The notes under the pieces: model-generated
What the model saw: the letters and a program-made list of their open reading frames with translations, nothing else
Databases searched by the model: none
What the model was told of the DNA's origin: nothing
Made by a program: the position numbers and the translations under genes
Shown here: positions 19,188 to 27,484 of the stretch, piece by piece
Numbering within the stretch: position 1 is the first letter of the stretch
Layout of the letters: every line of letters starts with the position of its first letter
Origin: Gaiellasilicea sp963850995
Lineage (GTDB): Bacteria; Actinomycetota; Thermoleophilia; Gaiellales; Gaiellaceae
NCBI GenBank assembly: GCA_963850995.1
Contig: CAWKNQ010000013.1
Span: 124,001-188,000 of the forward strand
Direction: 5' to 3'
Length of the DNA stretch: 64,000 nt

Positions 19188-20342
19188 GTGAATGGAAACC
19201 TGTTGACCGACCGGGCCGTCGGCTGTCTCGCCGGAGCGGCGGTCGGCGACGCGCTCGGGGGCGCCACCGAGGGCTGGGAGTCGCACGAGATCGAGGCCCA
19301 TTTCGGGGGCTGGGTGACGGGGATCGTCGAGTCGATCCGGCGGACGCGAAAAGTCGAGAAGGCGTTCTCGCCCTTCCACAAGGGCGACGGCCACGTCACG
19401 GACGACACGTTGATGACGCGCGTCCTCGTCCACGCCTACGACGTCAAGCGGGATCACCTCGACGCTTACGACGTCGAGAGGCTGATCGTCCCGTCGATCG
19501 TCGACGAGAAGATGTGGGTTCCCGAGCTCGGCCGCGAGGAGCTCCTCTACCACCGGCTCTTCCTGGCCGAGAAGTGGCTCGTCCTGAAGCTTCGCTACGG
19601 CAACGCCGACCCGCGCGACGCGGGCGTCGGCAACATCGTCAACTGCGGCGCTGCGATGTACATCGCCCCGGTCGGGATCGCGAACGCGGGTGATCCGGAG
19701 CGGGCATACGCCGAGGCGCTCGACCTGACCGCCGCGCACCAGTCGAGCTACGGGCGGGAGGCGGCGGGCGTGCTCGCCGCGGCCGTCGCCGAGGCGATGC
19801 GGCTCGAGGCGACGCCCGAGAGCGTGGTCGACACCTGCCTGCGGCTCGCGAAGGACGGCACGCGCGCTGCGATCGAGGCGGTGGCCGAGGCGGCCGCGAA
19901 GCTGGACGGCTGGCGCGACGGCGGGCTGGCCGAGCTGCGGCGCACGTTCGCGCCGTTCGACTCGGTCGGCGAGCACTACGCCGCCCCGGCCCGGAACGCG
20001 CGCATCCCGAGCAGGGAGCACGCGATCGAGGAGCTGCCGCTCGCGATCGGGCTGCTCGTCGCCACCGGCGGCGACTACGAGGAGACCGTCCTCGGCGGTG
20101 TCAACTACGGTCGCGACTCGGACTCGATCGCCTCGATGGGGGGCGCGCTCGCGGGCGCGCTCGGCAACCCGCTGCGGCGCGACTGGGTCGACGACGTCTC
20201 TGCCGCGAGCAAGCTCGACCTCGAGGCGCCCGGCCGGACGATGGCCGTCGTCGCCGCGGAGATCTTCGAGCGAGACGCGCAGCGCCACGCGGAGCGTGCA
20301 CGTGCGCTCGGCGCGCTCACGGCCGGCGAGGTGCCCGCTTGA
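19188..20342 (+). CDS. ADP-ribosylglycohydrolase family protein (copy 1)
   Basis: 384 residues from GTG 19188, with a GAGG-like ribosome site just upstream. The family landmarks are AGAAVGDALGGATEGWES near the N-terminus, the metal-binding GHVTDDTLM, and a C-terminal NYGRDSDSIASMGGALAGAL with the Asp pair that holds Mg2+. Family members remove ADP-ribose from proteins or act as N- or O-glycosidases on related ribosides. The location in a sugar-importer operon argues for a catabolic glycosidase rather than signalling. A related protein is encoded immediately downstream. Confidence 0.85.
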   Translation: MNGNLLTDRAVGCLAGAAVGDALGGATEGWESHEIEAHFGGWVTGIVESIRRTRKVEKAFSPFHKGDGHVTDDTLMTRVLVHAYDVKRDHLDAYDVERLIVPSIVDEKMWVPELGREELLYHRLFLAEKWLVLKLRYGNADPRDAGVGNIVNCGAAMYIAPVGIANAGDPERAYAEALDLTAAHQSSYGREAAGVLAAAVAEAMRLEATPESVVDTCLRLAKDGTRAAIEAVAEAAAKLDGWRDGGLAELRRTFAPFDSVGEHYAAPARNARIPSREHAIEELPLAIGLLVATGGDYEETVLGGVNYGRDSDSIASMGGALAGALGNPLRRDWVDDVSAASKLDLEAPGRTMAVVAAEIFERDAQRHAERARALGALTAGEVPA

Positions 20343-21681
20343 GGGTCACCTGGGTCCAGCCGGAGGACCTCGTGGGGCACGAGCTCCGGCAGGCGCGGGA
20401 GGAGGGGAAGGACGTCGACGAGGTCGAGGAGCGCTGGTTCGCGGCCGGCGGCGAGCCCGGCCCGGCCGCGGCGCCTCCCAGGAGCCGGTCTCGCCGGAGC
20501 TGCGCTCGCTCGCGCTCGAGCTGCTCGACGAGCTCGACGCGCTGCCGCGGCCGCTCGCGGAGCAGGAGCCGGAGGGCTTCGAGGAGATCCTCGCGGCGGC
20601 CGAGCCGGTCGCGGCCCAGGAGCCGCGCGACCTGCCCGGCCGGATCGCGGGAGCCTGGCTCGGCCGCGCCGCCGGCTGCGTGCTCGGGAAGCCCGTCGAG
20701 AACATCCCTCGGGCCGGGATCCGCGCGATCGCCGAGGCGACCGGGAACTGGCCGGTGCAGGGCTGGTTCACGGCGGTCGGCTTGCCGGAGGAGGTCTCGG
20801 AGCGCTGGCCCTGGAACCGGGCAAGCCGGCCGACGAGCCTCGCCGAGAACATCGCAGGCATCCCCGAGGACGACGACCTCAACTTCACGATGCTCGGCGT
20901 CGCGCTGCTCGAGCGGGCCGGCACGGAGTTCGATGCGCTCGACGTCGCGAAGATCTGGCTCGACTACATGCCGCCCGGCCGCATCTTCACCGCCGAGCGC
21001 GTCGCGGTGCGGAACCTGCTCGAGGCACACCTGCCGCCCGAGACGGCGACGAGGCGCAACCCGTTCCGCGAGTGGATCGGCGCGCGGCTTCGCGTCGACG
21101 CCTACGGCTGGGCCGCTCCGGGAGATCCCGTCGCCGCCGCGCGGATGGCGTGGGAGGACGCCCGCGTCAGCCACACCGCGAACGGGGTCTACGCGGCGAT
21201 GTTCATGGCCGCGGCGCATGCGGCCTCGGTCGCGGAGGCCTCGCCGGCCGCCTGCGCCGACGTCGGCCTCTCGGTCGTCCCCGCCGGAAGCCGGCTCGCG
21301 GAGGCGATCCGGACGGCGCGGGACCTCTCCGCCCAGCCCTGGGACGACGTCGTCGACGAGCTCTACGCGAGGTACGACGCGTACCACTGGGTGCACGCGA
21401 TCAACAACACGGCGCTCGTCGCGGCGGCGCTCTATGCGTTCGACGACGACTTCTCCGCCGCGATCTGCGGCGTCGTCCAGGGCGGCTGGGACACCGACAC
21501 GAACGGTGCTGCCGTCGGCTCGGTCGTCGGAGCGGTCGTCGGGGTGGAGGGGATCGACGAGCGCTGGTCGGCGCCGCTCGCGGGCGGCTTCACGAGCTCG
21601 CTGCCGGGGTTCGACGGAGTCACGCTCGACGAGCTCGTCCGGCGGACGGTTGCGGTCGCCGGGGCGCGCGCCGCGGCCTGA
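20339..21681 (+). CDS. ADP-ribosylglycohydrolase family protein (copy 2; frame break near 20475)
   Basis: TTG 20339 overlaps the preceding stop (TTGA). The first 45 residues (RVTWVQPEDLVGHELRQARE) are in one frame; after about 20475 the protein continues in another (EPVSPELRSLALELLDEL). One base explains the change. The family core is present: GRIAGAWLGRAAGCVLGKPVE, PEDDDLNFTML for the first acidic metal motif, and VVQGGWDTDTNGAAVGSVVG for the second. It is diverged from copy 1. Two paralogues in one operon suggest two linkages or two steps on one imported compound. Confidence 0.8.
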
Positions 21682-23453
21682 TGTCCGCGCTCCCGGTCGA
21701 GCAGCCGCGCGATCCGTGGGCGCCGCGACCGATCGACCTGTGGACGCCGGTCCCGCTCGCGCCCGACGCCGACCTCGAGCCGCTCGACACGGCGAAGATC
21801 TTCGCCGCCCCGGACGACCCTGGCGACTGGCCGGCCTGGCGCGACGCGCTCGCCCGCTGGCGCCGGGAAGCGGCCGCTCGGATCGGCTACGACGGGAGCG
21901 CATACGACCAGCCGGAGTACGCCTGGACGCGCGGCTGCCACGTGGTGGCGCTCGTCTGGCTCTGGGACGAGCTGCTCTACGACCACGAGGCGCGTCGCTT
22001 CACACCGGAGCGGTTCCTCGCCGAGTCGGAGCGGGAGTTCGGCGGCTTCGACGGCGTCGTCCTCTGGCAGGCGTACCCCGTGATCGGGATCGACGACCGG
22101 AATCAGTTCGACTTGTACCGCGACGTGCCGGGCCTGCGAGAGCTCGTGGCCGCCTTCCAGCAGCGGGGCGTGCGCGTATTCGTCGACTACAACCCGTGGG
22201 ACGTCGGCACGCGGCGGGAGCCCGTCGGCGACGACGTCGCGCTCGCAGAGCTCGTTCGCGCGTACGGCGTCGACGGCGTCTTCCTCGACACGATGAAGGA
22301 AGCGCAGTCAGGGTTGCGCGCGGCGCTCGACGACGCGCGCGCCGGTGTCGCGCTCGAAGGCGAATCGACTGTCCCGCTCGCGCGCATCGCCGACCACCAC
22401 CTCTCGTGGGCGCAGTGGTTTGCCGACAGCGACGTGCCGGGCGTGCTGCGGGCGCGCTGGTTCGAGCAGCGGCACATGCTCCATCACACGCGCCGCTGGA
22501 ACCGCGATCACCTCGAGGAGCTGCACAGCGCGTGGCTGAACGGCGTCGGCATCCTCGTCTGGGAGAACGTCTTCGGCGCTTGGGTCGGCTGGAACGAGCG
22601 CGACAAGGCGCTCTTGCGGGCGATGCGGCCGGTGCAGCGCCGTTACACGGACTTGCTCGCGACGGGCGAGTGGACGCCGCTCGCCGCTTCGAGCCCCGAC
22701 ACACGGGTCGTCGCCTCACGCTGGACCGACGGCGAGACCACGCTCTGGGCGCTCGCGAACCGCGGCGAGGCGTACGCCGGCCCGGTCGGCGAGCTCGAGG
22801 TGAGTCTGCCGGCCGGCGGAATCGCGGCGTTCGCGGGCTCGAAGGAGATCGTCGTCGCCGGCGGCGGCGACGCAAGCTTCCCGGCGCGCGAGGCGGTGCG
22901 CATTCCCGCGCCGGTCGTCCGGGTCGACGCCGTGCCGGACGGGTTCGCGGCGGTCGAGCCGCGGCCGCTGACCGCGGTCTTCCGCCGTCGCGAGACAGGG
23001 ACGTACGGCGACGCTCCCTACGTCGAGGAGTGGAAGCCGCTGCCGCCGCGTCTGCACGACTTCGTCCGGGTCGAGCGGCCGGCGCCGCGCGGACGGTTCG
23101 CGATCTCGATCCGCGAGGTGCGGACCGGTCTCGACCTCGCGGAGGCGCGTGCGTACGCGTCTGGGGCCGGAGCGCGCCTGCCGACCGAGGACGAGTGGCA
23201 GCTCGCCGCCGAAGCGGGAGTGCTCGACTTCTCGGGTCCGCGGGTCTGGAACTGGACCGAGAGCGAGCACACCGACGGACGCACCCGCTTCGTGATTCTC
23301 AAGGGCGGCTGCGACTGGGCCGCCGAGGGGTCCGAGTGGTACGTCGACGGCGGCCCGCAGGAGCCGGAGCACTCGCTGAAGCTGCTCCTGCTCGGCGGCG
23401 GCCTGGCGGCGTCTCCGTCGATCGGGCTCCGCCTCGCCGTGGACCTCGAATGA
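21681..23453 (+). CDS. Glycosidase-like TIM-barrel protein fused to FGE/sulfatase-modifying-factor-like domain
   Basis: 590 residues; ATG 21681 overlaps the previous stop by one base. Residues 70-330 read like an uncharacterised glycoside-hydrolase barrel (GFDGVVLWQAYPVIGIDDRN, VRVFVDYNPWDVG, VDGVFLDTMKEA), and a beta domain follows. The last 120 residues resemble formylglycine-generating-enzyme folds (SIREVRTGLDLAEARAYA, ARLPTEDEWQLAAEAG, VWNWTES, ILKGGCDW). The two Cys needed for FGE catalysis are not evident, so this part may only bind ligand. No signal peptide is present, so it acts in the cytoplasm. The function is inferred; I know no characterised homologue. Confidence 0.6.
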   Translation: MSALPVEQPRDPWAPRPIDLWTPVPLAPDADLEPLDTAKIFAAPDDPGDWPAWRDALARWRREAAARIGYDGSAYDQPEYAWTRGCHVVALVWLWDELLYDHEARRFTPERFLAESEREFGGFDGVVLWQAYPVIGIDDRNQFDLYRDVPGLRELVAAFQQRGVRVFVDYNPWDVGTRREPVGDDVALAELVRAYGVDGVFLDTMKEAQSGLRAALDDARAGVALEGESTVPLARIADHHLSWAQWFADSDVPGVLRARWFEQRHMLHHTRRWNRDHLEELHSAWLNGVGILVWENVFGAWVGWNERDKALLRAMRPVQRRYTDLLATGEWTPLAASSPDTRVVASRWTDGETTLWALANRGEAYAGPVGELEVSLPAGGIAAFAGSKEIVVAGGGDASFPAREAVRIPAPVVRVDAVPDGFAAVEPRPLTAVFRRRETGTYGDAPYVEEWKPLPPRLHDFVRVERPAPRGRFAISIREVRTGLDLAEARAYASGAGARLPTEDEWQLAAEAGVLDFSGPRVWNWTESEHTDGRTRFVILKGGCDWAAEGSEWYVDGGPQEPEHSLKLLLLGGGLAASPSIGLRLAVDLE

Positions 23454-24622
23454 CACAGGCTCTGGGCGGGATCAGGGTCGTCGAGGCGGCGACGCTCTTC
23501 GCGGCGCCGTTCGCGGGGATGCTGCTCGGGGACTTCGGCGCCGAGGTGATCAAGCTCGAGCATCCGCGGCGACCCGATCCGGCGCGCGGTCACGGGCCGA
23601 GCAAGGACGGTGAGGGTCTTTGGTTCAAGTCGCTCGCGCGGAACAAGCGGCTCGCGACGCTCGACCTGTCGAAGCGGGACGGTGCAGATCTCTTCCTCCG
23701 GCTCGTCGAGCGGTCGGACGTCGTGCTCGAGAACTTCCGGCCCGGGACGCTGGAGCGCTGGGGGCTCGGGTGGGACGAGCTCTCCGCCGCGAACCCGCGG
23801 CTCGTGCTCGCACGCGTGAGCGGGTTCGGACAGACCGGCCCGTACGCGCAGCGGCCCGGGTTCGGCACGCTTGCGGAGGCGATGAGCGGCTTCGCGGCCT
23901 TGAACGGCGAGCCGGACGGCCCTCCGCTGCTGCCGCCGCTCGCCCTCGCCGACGGGGTCGCGGGGCTCGCGACCGCCTTCGCCGTCCTTGCCGCCCTGCG
24001 GGCGCGGGAGGCGAGTGGGGCCGGTCAGGTCGTCGACGTCTCGCTCGTCGAGCCGCTGCTGGCGCTGCTGGGCCCACAGCTCGCCGCATACGACCTCCTC
24101 GGCACGCTGCAGCCGCGCACCGGCAACCGCTCGAGCCACAACGCGCCTCGGAACGTCTATCGCACGTCCGACGGCGCCTGGGTCGCCGTCTCGGCGAGCG
24201 CCGACTCTGTCGCTGCCCGGGTCGTCCGGCTCGTCGGCCGGCCCGATCTGGCCGAAGCGTCGTGGTTTGCGACCGGCGCGGGGCGGGTGGAGCACGTCGA
24301 GGAGATCGACGAGGCGGTGTCGCGCTGGATCGCGGAGCGTGACCGCGACACGGTCCTCGCCGCGTTCGAGGAGGCGGAGGCTGCGATCGCTCCGGTGTAC
24401 GACGCGAGCGAGATCGCCGACGATCCGCAGCTGACTGCAGTCGGCGCGATCTCGGACGTGGACGGGGTCAAGATGCCGAGCGTGATCGGACGGCTGTCCG
24501 AGACGCCCGGCGCGATCCGCCACCCGGGCCGCGGGCACGGCGCCGACACGGAGGCCGTGTTCGCCGAGCTCGGCGTGAGCGGGGACGAGCTCGGGCGGTT
24601 GCGCGAGGAAGGCGTCGTCTGA
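23450..24622 (+). CDS. CaiB/BaiF family CoA-transferase
   Basis: 390 residues; ATG 23450 overlaps the preceding stop (ATGA). Class III CoA-transferase features are GGIRVVEAATLFAAPFAGML, LLGDFGAEVIKLEHPRRPDP, DVVLENFRPGTLERWGLGWD and SGFGQTGPYAQRPGF. A probable catalytic Asp lies in LALADGVAGL. It would move CoA between carboxylic acids. Next to a CitE-like lyase it implies that the imported substrate yields a carboxylate that is activated as a CoA thioester and then cleaved. Confidence 0.85.
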   Translation: MTQALGGIRVVEAATLFAAPFAGMLLGDFGAEVIKLEHPRRPDPARGHGPSKDGEGLWFKSLARNKRLATLDLSKRDGADLFLRLVERSDVVLENFRPGTLERWGLGWDELSAANPRLVLARVSGFGQTGPYAQRPGFGTLAEAMSGFAALNGEPDGPPLLPPLALADGVAGLATAFAVLAALRAREASGAGQVVDVSLVEPLLALLGPQLAAYDLLGTLQPRTGNRSSHNAPRNVYRTSDGAWVAVSASADSVAARVVRLVGRPDLAEASWFATGAGRVEHVEEIDEAVSRWIAERDRDTVLAAFEEAEAAIAPVYDASEIADDPQLTAVGAISDVDGVKMPSVIGRLSETPGAIRHPGRGHGADTEAVFAELGVSGDELGRLREEGVV

Positions 24623-25407
24623 GCGTCCCGCCGCTCACCTGGCTCTACGTTCCCGCCGACCGCGGCGACCGCGTCGAGAAGGCGCTCGCCTCCAGGGCGC
24701 ACGCGGTGATCGTCGACCTCGAGGACGGCGTCGCACCGGCCGCGAAGGCCGAGGCCAGGGCCGGCCTCGCCGGGCTTCTCGGCGGGCCGCACGACAAGCC
24801 GGTCTACGTGCGCGTCAATGCCGGCGACGAGGATGACCTGGAGGCGGTTGCCCCGCTCGGGCTGAACGGTGTGCTCGTACCGAAGGTCGTCGGCCCGGAG
24901 GACGTCCCCGCGCTCGACCTCCCCGCCCACTGCCTGATCGAGTCGGCCGCCGGAGTGGAGGCCGCGTTCGAGATCGCCAGCGCCCCGGGTGTCGCGGGGA
25001 TCTCACTCGGCGAGTCCGACCTGCGCTCGGAGACCGGGGCGCTCGAGGCGGGGCTCGACTGGGCGCGAGGCAGGATCGTGAACGCTGCGGTCGCGGCCGG
25101 CCTCCCGAGGCCGCCGCAGTCCGTCTACCCGCATCTACGGGACGACGACGGCCTCCGCGCGTCCTGCGAGCGCGGCCGCGCGCTCGGCCATCTCGGCCGC
25201 ACCGCGATCCACCCGGCCCAGCTGCCGATCATCGAGCAGGCCTACCTGCCGACCGAGGCCGAGCTCGAGCGGGCGCGCGAGACCGTCGAGCGGCTCGAGC
25301 TGCAAGCGGGCGCGAGCGCGCTCGGCGGCGAGCTCGTCGATGCTGCGATGCTCGGCGCCGCGCGGCAGCTGATCGCGATCGCCGAGCGCTACGGCTCGGC
25401 GCCCTAG
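24619..25407 (+). CDS. HpcH/HpaI aldolase / citrate lyase beta (CitE)-like protein, probable CTG start
   Basis: Homology begins at PPLTWLYVPADRGDRVEKAL, upstream of the first ATG/GTG/TTG (GTG 24706, inside strand one of the barrel). The only initiator-like codon before it is CTG 24619, which overlaps the previous stop as CTGA and gives 262 residues. Barrel motifs are AVIVDLEDGVAP, YVRVNAGD, CLIESAAGVEAAFEIA, GISLGESDL and GRTAIHPAQLP, with Glu/Asp metal ligands. CitE-like proteins cleave or condense short acyl-CoAs such as malyl-CoA or citramalyl-CoA. It is the last gene of the operon. Its stop overlaps the convergent zinc-ribbon gene. Confidence 0.8.
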   Translation: MSVPPLTWLYVPADRGDRVEKALASRAHAVIVDLEDGVAPAAKAEARAGLAGLLGGPHDKPVYVRVNAGDEDDLEAVAPLGLNGVLVPKVVGPEDVPALDLPAHCLIESAAGVEAAFEIASAPGVAGISLGESDLRSETGALEAGLDWARGRIVNAAVAAGLPRPPQSVYPHLRDDDGLRASCERGRALGHLGRTAIHPAQLPIIEQAYLPTEAELERARETVERLELQAGASALGGELVDAAMLGAARQLIAIAERYGSAP

Positions 25408-25559
25408 TCAGCCCTGCAGCCGTCGCTCGCGTCGCCCTCGCAGCACCCGAGCTTGAAGCGGCAGCGCGGGCATTGCCACGTCTGGTGGCGCCACTCCATC
25501 GGCGAGGCGCAGCGAAGGCAGCGCTCGACCGCGGGCACGGTCTCCGCCTTGGCGGTCAT
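25404..25559 (-). CDS. Small zinc-ribbon protein, 51 residues
   Basis: ATG 25559 opens a short frame ending at TAG 25404. It has paired Cys motifs CLRC and CPRC separated by about 14 residues (VERCLRCASPMEWR, WQCPRCRFKLGCCEGD). Extra cysteines lie at the C-terminus. This is the layout of a four-Cys zinc ribbon. No function can be assigned. It shares CTAG with the stop of the CitE-like gene. Confidence 0.6.
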   Translation of the reverse strand: MTAKAETVPAVERCLRCASPMEWRHQTWQCPRCRFKLGCCEGDASDGCRAD

Positions 25560-25600
25560 GCTCGAAGGGTAGGGCCGAGCCCGGACGGGCGGGGAACGCG

Positions 25601-25627
25601 CCGGGCGCCCGCATCGGGGCGCCCGGG
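25601..25627 (-). terminator. Hairpin terminator for the 21-residue hydrophobic gene
   Basis: Perfect 10-base GC arms (25601-25610, 25617-25626) enclose a 6-base loop. The hairpin lies 12 bp past the minus-strand stop at 25639. Confidence 0.6.
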
Positions 25628-25638
25628 AAACGTCGTCT

Positions 25639-25704
25639 CTAGAGGAGCCAGACGAGAAGAAGGATCACGACGATGAGCGTGATGAGACCGCCACCGATGT
25701 ACAT
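25639..25704 (-). CDS. 21-residue hydrophobic membrane peptide
   Basis: ATG 25704 is preceded by GGAGG at 5 bases. The product, MYIGGGLITLIVVILLLVWL plus one Leu, is a single transmembrane helix with a Gly-rich start. Very similar short hydrophobic proteins are widespread in actinobacterial genomes. Their role is unknown. The strong ribosome site and following hairpin support it as a real gene despite its size. Confidence 0.7.
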   Translation of the reverse strand: MYIGGGLITLIVVILLLVWLL

Positions 25705-25788
25705 TCGGGCCTCCTGTTGTCAGTTGACGGAGGTACAACGGCGGCCGGTGAGACGCGGTTACGGAGGCGGCTACGATGACCACGCCGC

Positions 25789-25859
25789 GGCGCCGTGGCC
25801 GAGTGGTTAGGCAGAGGCCTGCAAAGCCTCGCACACCAGTTCGATTCTGGTCGGCGCCT
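25789..25859 (+). tRNA. tRNA-Cys (anticodon GCA)
   Basis: Acceptor GGCGCCG pairs with CGGCGCC at the 3' end, discriminator T. The D arm contains AGTGGTTAGGC. The anticodon stem GAGGC/GCCTC holds loop CTGCAAA with anticodon GCA. The T arm ACCAG-TTCGATT-CTGGT is canonical. CCA is not encoded. It is the only tRNA seen in the window. Confidence 0.95.
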
Positions 25860-25880
25860 CTCTCGCGCTTCTGGCCGGCC

Positions 25881-25912
25881 GGCTCCCGCCGGGCGGAGCC
25901 CGGCTCCGCCGG
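25881..25912 (+). repeat. Copy of dispersed GC-rich palindromic repeat core
   Basis: This 32-bp core lies 21 bp past the tRNA-Cys 3' end. It resembles the 30-bp cores at 42237-42266 (opposite orientation) and 52755-52784, with about four mismatches. It contains GGCGGAGCC and its near-complement. Confidence 0.5.
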
Positions 25913-25967
25913 TCTCGCGCGCCGGAGAGCGCGCGGCTCTCCGGGGGCGGTGCTTCAGCTCGCGCGG

Positions 25968-26582
25968 CTACGTGAGGTCGAGGACGAAGTCGAAGCGCGC
26001 GTGGCGGCGGCCGTTTGCGACCCGCCAGCCGCTGATGAGGCACTCGGCCGTGTAGATCCCGTCGCTCCGGTTGGCCGCGACGCCGGGGAAGAAGAGCTGC
26101 GTCGTCAGGATCGGCTTGCGCGGCGCCTGCACCTTGACGTGGATGTGCTTCGTGCGGCCGGGATAGAGGCCGGGGACGACGCTGAAGAGCGCGTACTGCC
26201 CTTTCGCATCGGTGAACTGGTGGCCGCGGAAGCGGTAGCCGCTGTTGTCGTAGGCGCCGCGCGAATCGCACTGCCACCAGTCGATCAGCGCGTTTGCGAC
26301 GGGACGTCCGGCGGTCGAGAGCACGCGCCCCGTGAGCGTCAGGCGCGTCCCGCCGGCCCCTGCGGGGACGATCGACTTCCGGCGCGGCGAGTCCGGGGTG
26401 AAGTACGGCCCCTCGGTGAGCGCGGGCGTGGGGTCGTCCGCATCGGCGATCTCGGGGGTCGCGGCCAGAGCGGTGCCGGTGTCGAAGAGGTCGGCCTGGC
26501 CCGCGATGGCCGCGAGCGGCGGGAGCACGAGGCCGAGCTCGAGCAGTCGGCGGCGGCTGATTCTGTCGTCTCGGTCGGCCAT
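25968..26582 (-). CDS. Intradiol ring-cleavage dioxygenase-like protein with Tat signal
   Basis: 204 residues. The N-terminus RISRRRLLELGLVLPPLAAI is a twin-arginine signal, so the enzyme is exported folded. The fold is that of intradiol (catechol/protocatechuate) dioxygenases. Likely iron ligands are Tyr in NSGYRFRG, Tyr in GLYPGRTKHI and the two His of KHIHVKV. ALTEGPYFTPDSPRR and DWWQCDSRGAYDN are typical. Exported members of this group often lack proven catechol activity, so the substrate is open. It stands alone, about 108 bp from the tRNA on the opposite strand. Confidence 0.85.
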   Translation of the reverse strand: MADRDDRISRRRLLELGLVLPPLAAIAGQADLFDTGTALAATPEIADADDPTPALTEGPYFTPDSPRRKSIVPAGAGGTRLTLTGRVLSTAGRPVANALIDWWQCDSRGAYDNSGYRFRGHQFTDAKGQYALFSVVPGLYPGRTKHIHVKVQAPRKPILTTQLFFPGVAANRSDGIYTAECLISGWRVANGRRHARFDFVLDLT

Positions 26583-26635
26583 GTGGAGAGGATGCCAAAC
26601 CCGCTTGAGAGCGGTCTAAGAATTGCGCAGCGGGG

Positions 26636-27151
26636 TCAACCGACCGCGACGACGACCACCGCGACCGCGGCGACCCCGAGGAGCACGACGCAGAGAAGCG
26701 CCGAGACCGCTGCCAGGCCGAGGAACCACGGCGTGAACACGCGCAGAGGCAAGGCGAAGCCGACCACGGCCCGCAGCGAGCCGACCGCGCCACGCAGCCG
26801 CCAGAGGAGGAGCGGAAGCCCGAGCGCGCTCGTGGTGCGCGCGTCGCGACCGAGGCGGGCCAGCTCGCCGAGCTGCTCCTGGCTCTGGGTGGGCACGCGG
26901 CGCAGCCGTTCCGGCAGCGCGAGCACCTGGCCGGCTGCAAGGGCGAAGAAGAGCAGGATCGCCGGCGGCGCGAAGAGGAGCGGCGCGAGCACGACGTCCT
27001 CGGCGGCGAGGCCGTCCCACGCGAGCAGGAGGACGAGCAGGGCCGCAGCCGCGGCGCCGGCGAACGCGAGTCGCCGCATCAGCGTGACGGTCCGGCGCAG
27101 CAGTCCGCCCAGCGCGGCGGGCTGAACGGTCGACACGGTGATCGGCGCCAT
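26636..27151 (-). CDS. Small polytopic membrane protein of unknown function
   Basis: ATG 27151 is preferred over the upstream GTG-like opening because the extra 33 residues are Arg-rich and overlap the next gene. 171 residues with about four hydrophobic segments (LAFAGAAAAALLVLLLAW, VLAPLLFAPPAILLFFALAA, FLGLAAVSALLCVVLLGVAA). A charged middle loop contains LPERLRRVPTQSQEQLGEL. No family recognised. Confidence 0.55.
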   Translation of the reverse strand: MAPITVSTVQPAALGGLLRRTVTLMRRLAFAGAAAAALLVLLLAWDGLAAEDVVLAPLLFAPPAILLFFALAAGQVLALPERLRRVPTQSQEQLGELARLGRDARTTSALGLPLLLWRLRGAVGSLRAVVGFALPLRVFTPWFLGLAAVSALLCVVLLGVAAVAVVVVAVG

Positions 27152-27162
27152 CGCGCCGGAAG

Positions 27163-27441
27163 CTAGCGGCTGTCGCTCGAGCGCTCGGTCAGCATCGAGG
27201 CCGGGCAGCGCCAGTAGCGCACGTCGCCGCTTCTTTCGCCGCGGCTGCACGACTCCCGCCAGAGGTCGGGAGCGTCACCCAGGTGCCCGGAGCGGCAGGC
27301 CCACCATTGCCCGTTCTCGGGGCCTGCGGTGGCGACGGGTGCGCACGAGCCGACGAGACCGGTGCGCTCGAGCACGTCTTCGCTCTTGAAGAGGATGAGC
27401 GAACCGGCGATGGCCGCGGTGATGAGGATGATCCTGAACAT
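27163..27441 (-). CDS. Small Cys-containing exported or membrane-anchored protein
   Basis: 92 residues from ATG 27441 with AAGGG upstream. An N-terminal hydrophobic helix (MFRIILITAAIAGSLILF) is followed by a short hydrophilic domain with four Cys (LVGSCAPVATAG, WWACRSGH, RESCSRGE, YWRCP). These could form two disulfides outside the cell. No family recognised. It lies 12 bp before the membrane-protein gene and may be co-transcribed. Confidence 0.55.
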   Translation of the reverse strand: MFRIILITAAIAGSLILFKSEDVLERTGLVGSCAPVATAGPENGQWWACRSGHLGDAPDLWRESCSRGERSGDVRYWRCPASMLTERSSDSR

Positions 27442-27484
27442 GGACGACCCTTGTTGAATCGGCGCCGGATACCGCCGCGCTCGA

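Noticed and set aside
20339..24622. A 1427-codon plus-strand frame that could be read as one giant protein
   Set aside because: Only the beginning (ADP-ribosylglycohydrolase N-terminus) and the end (CoA-transferase) are protein-like. The middle is a shadow of two other genes.
25789..25912. tRNA-Cys plus adjoining repeat as an integration site
   Set aside because: No integrase and no second copy of the tRNA 3' end were seen within the window. The repeat core recurs away from tRNAs.
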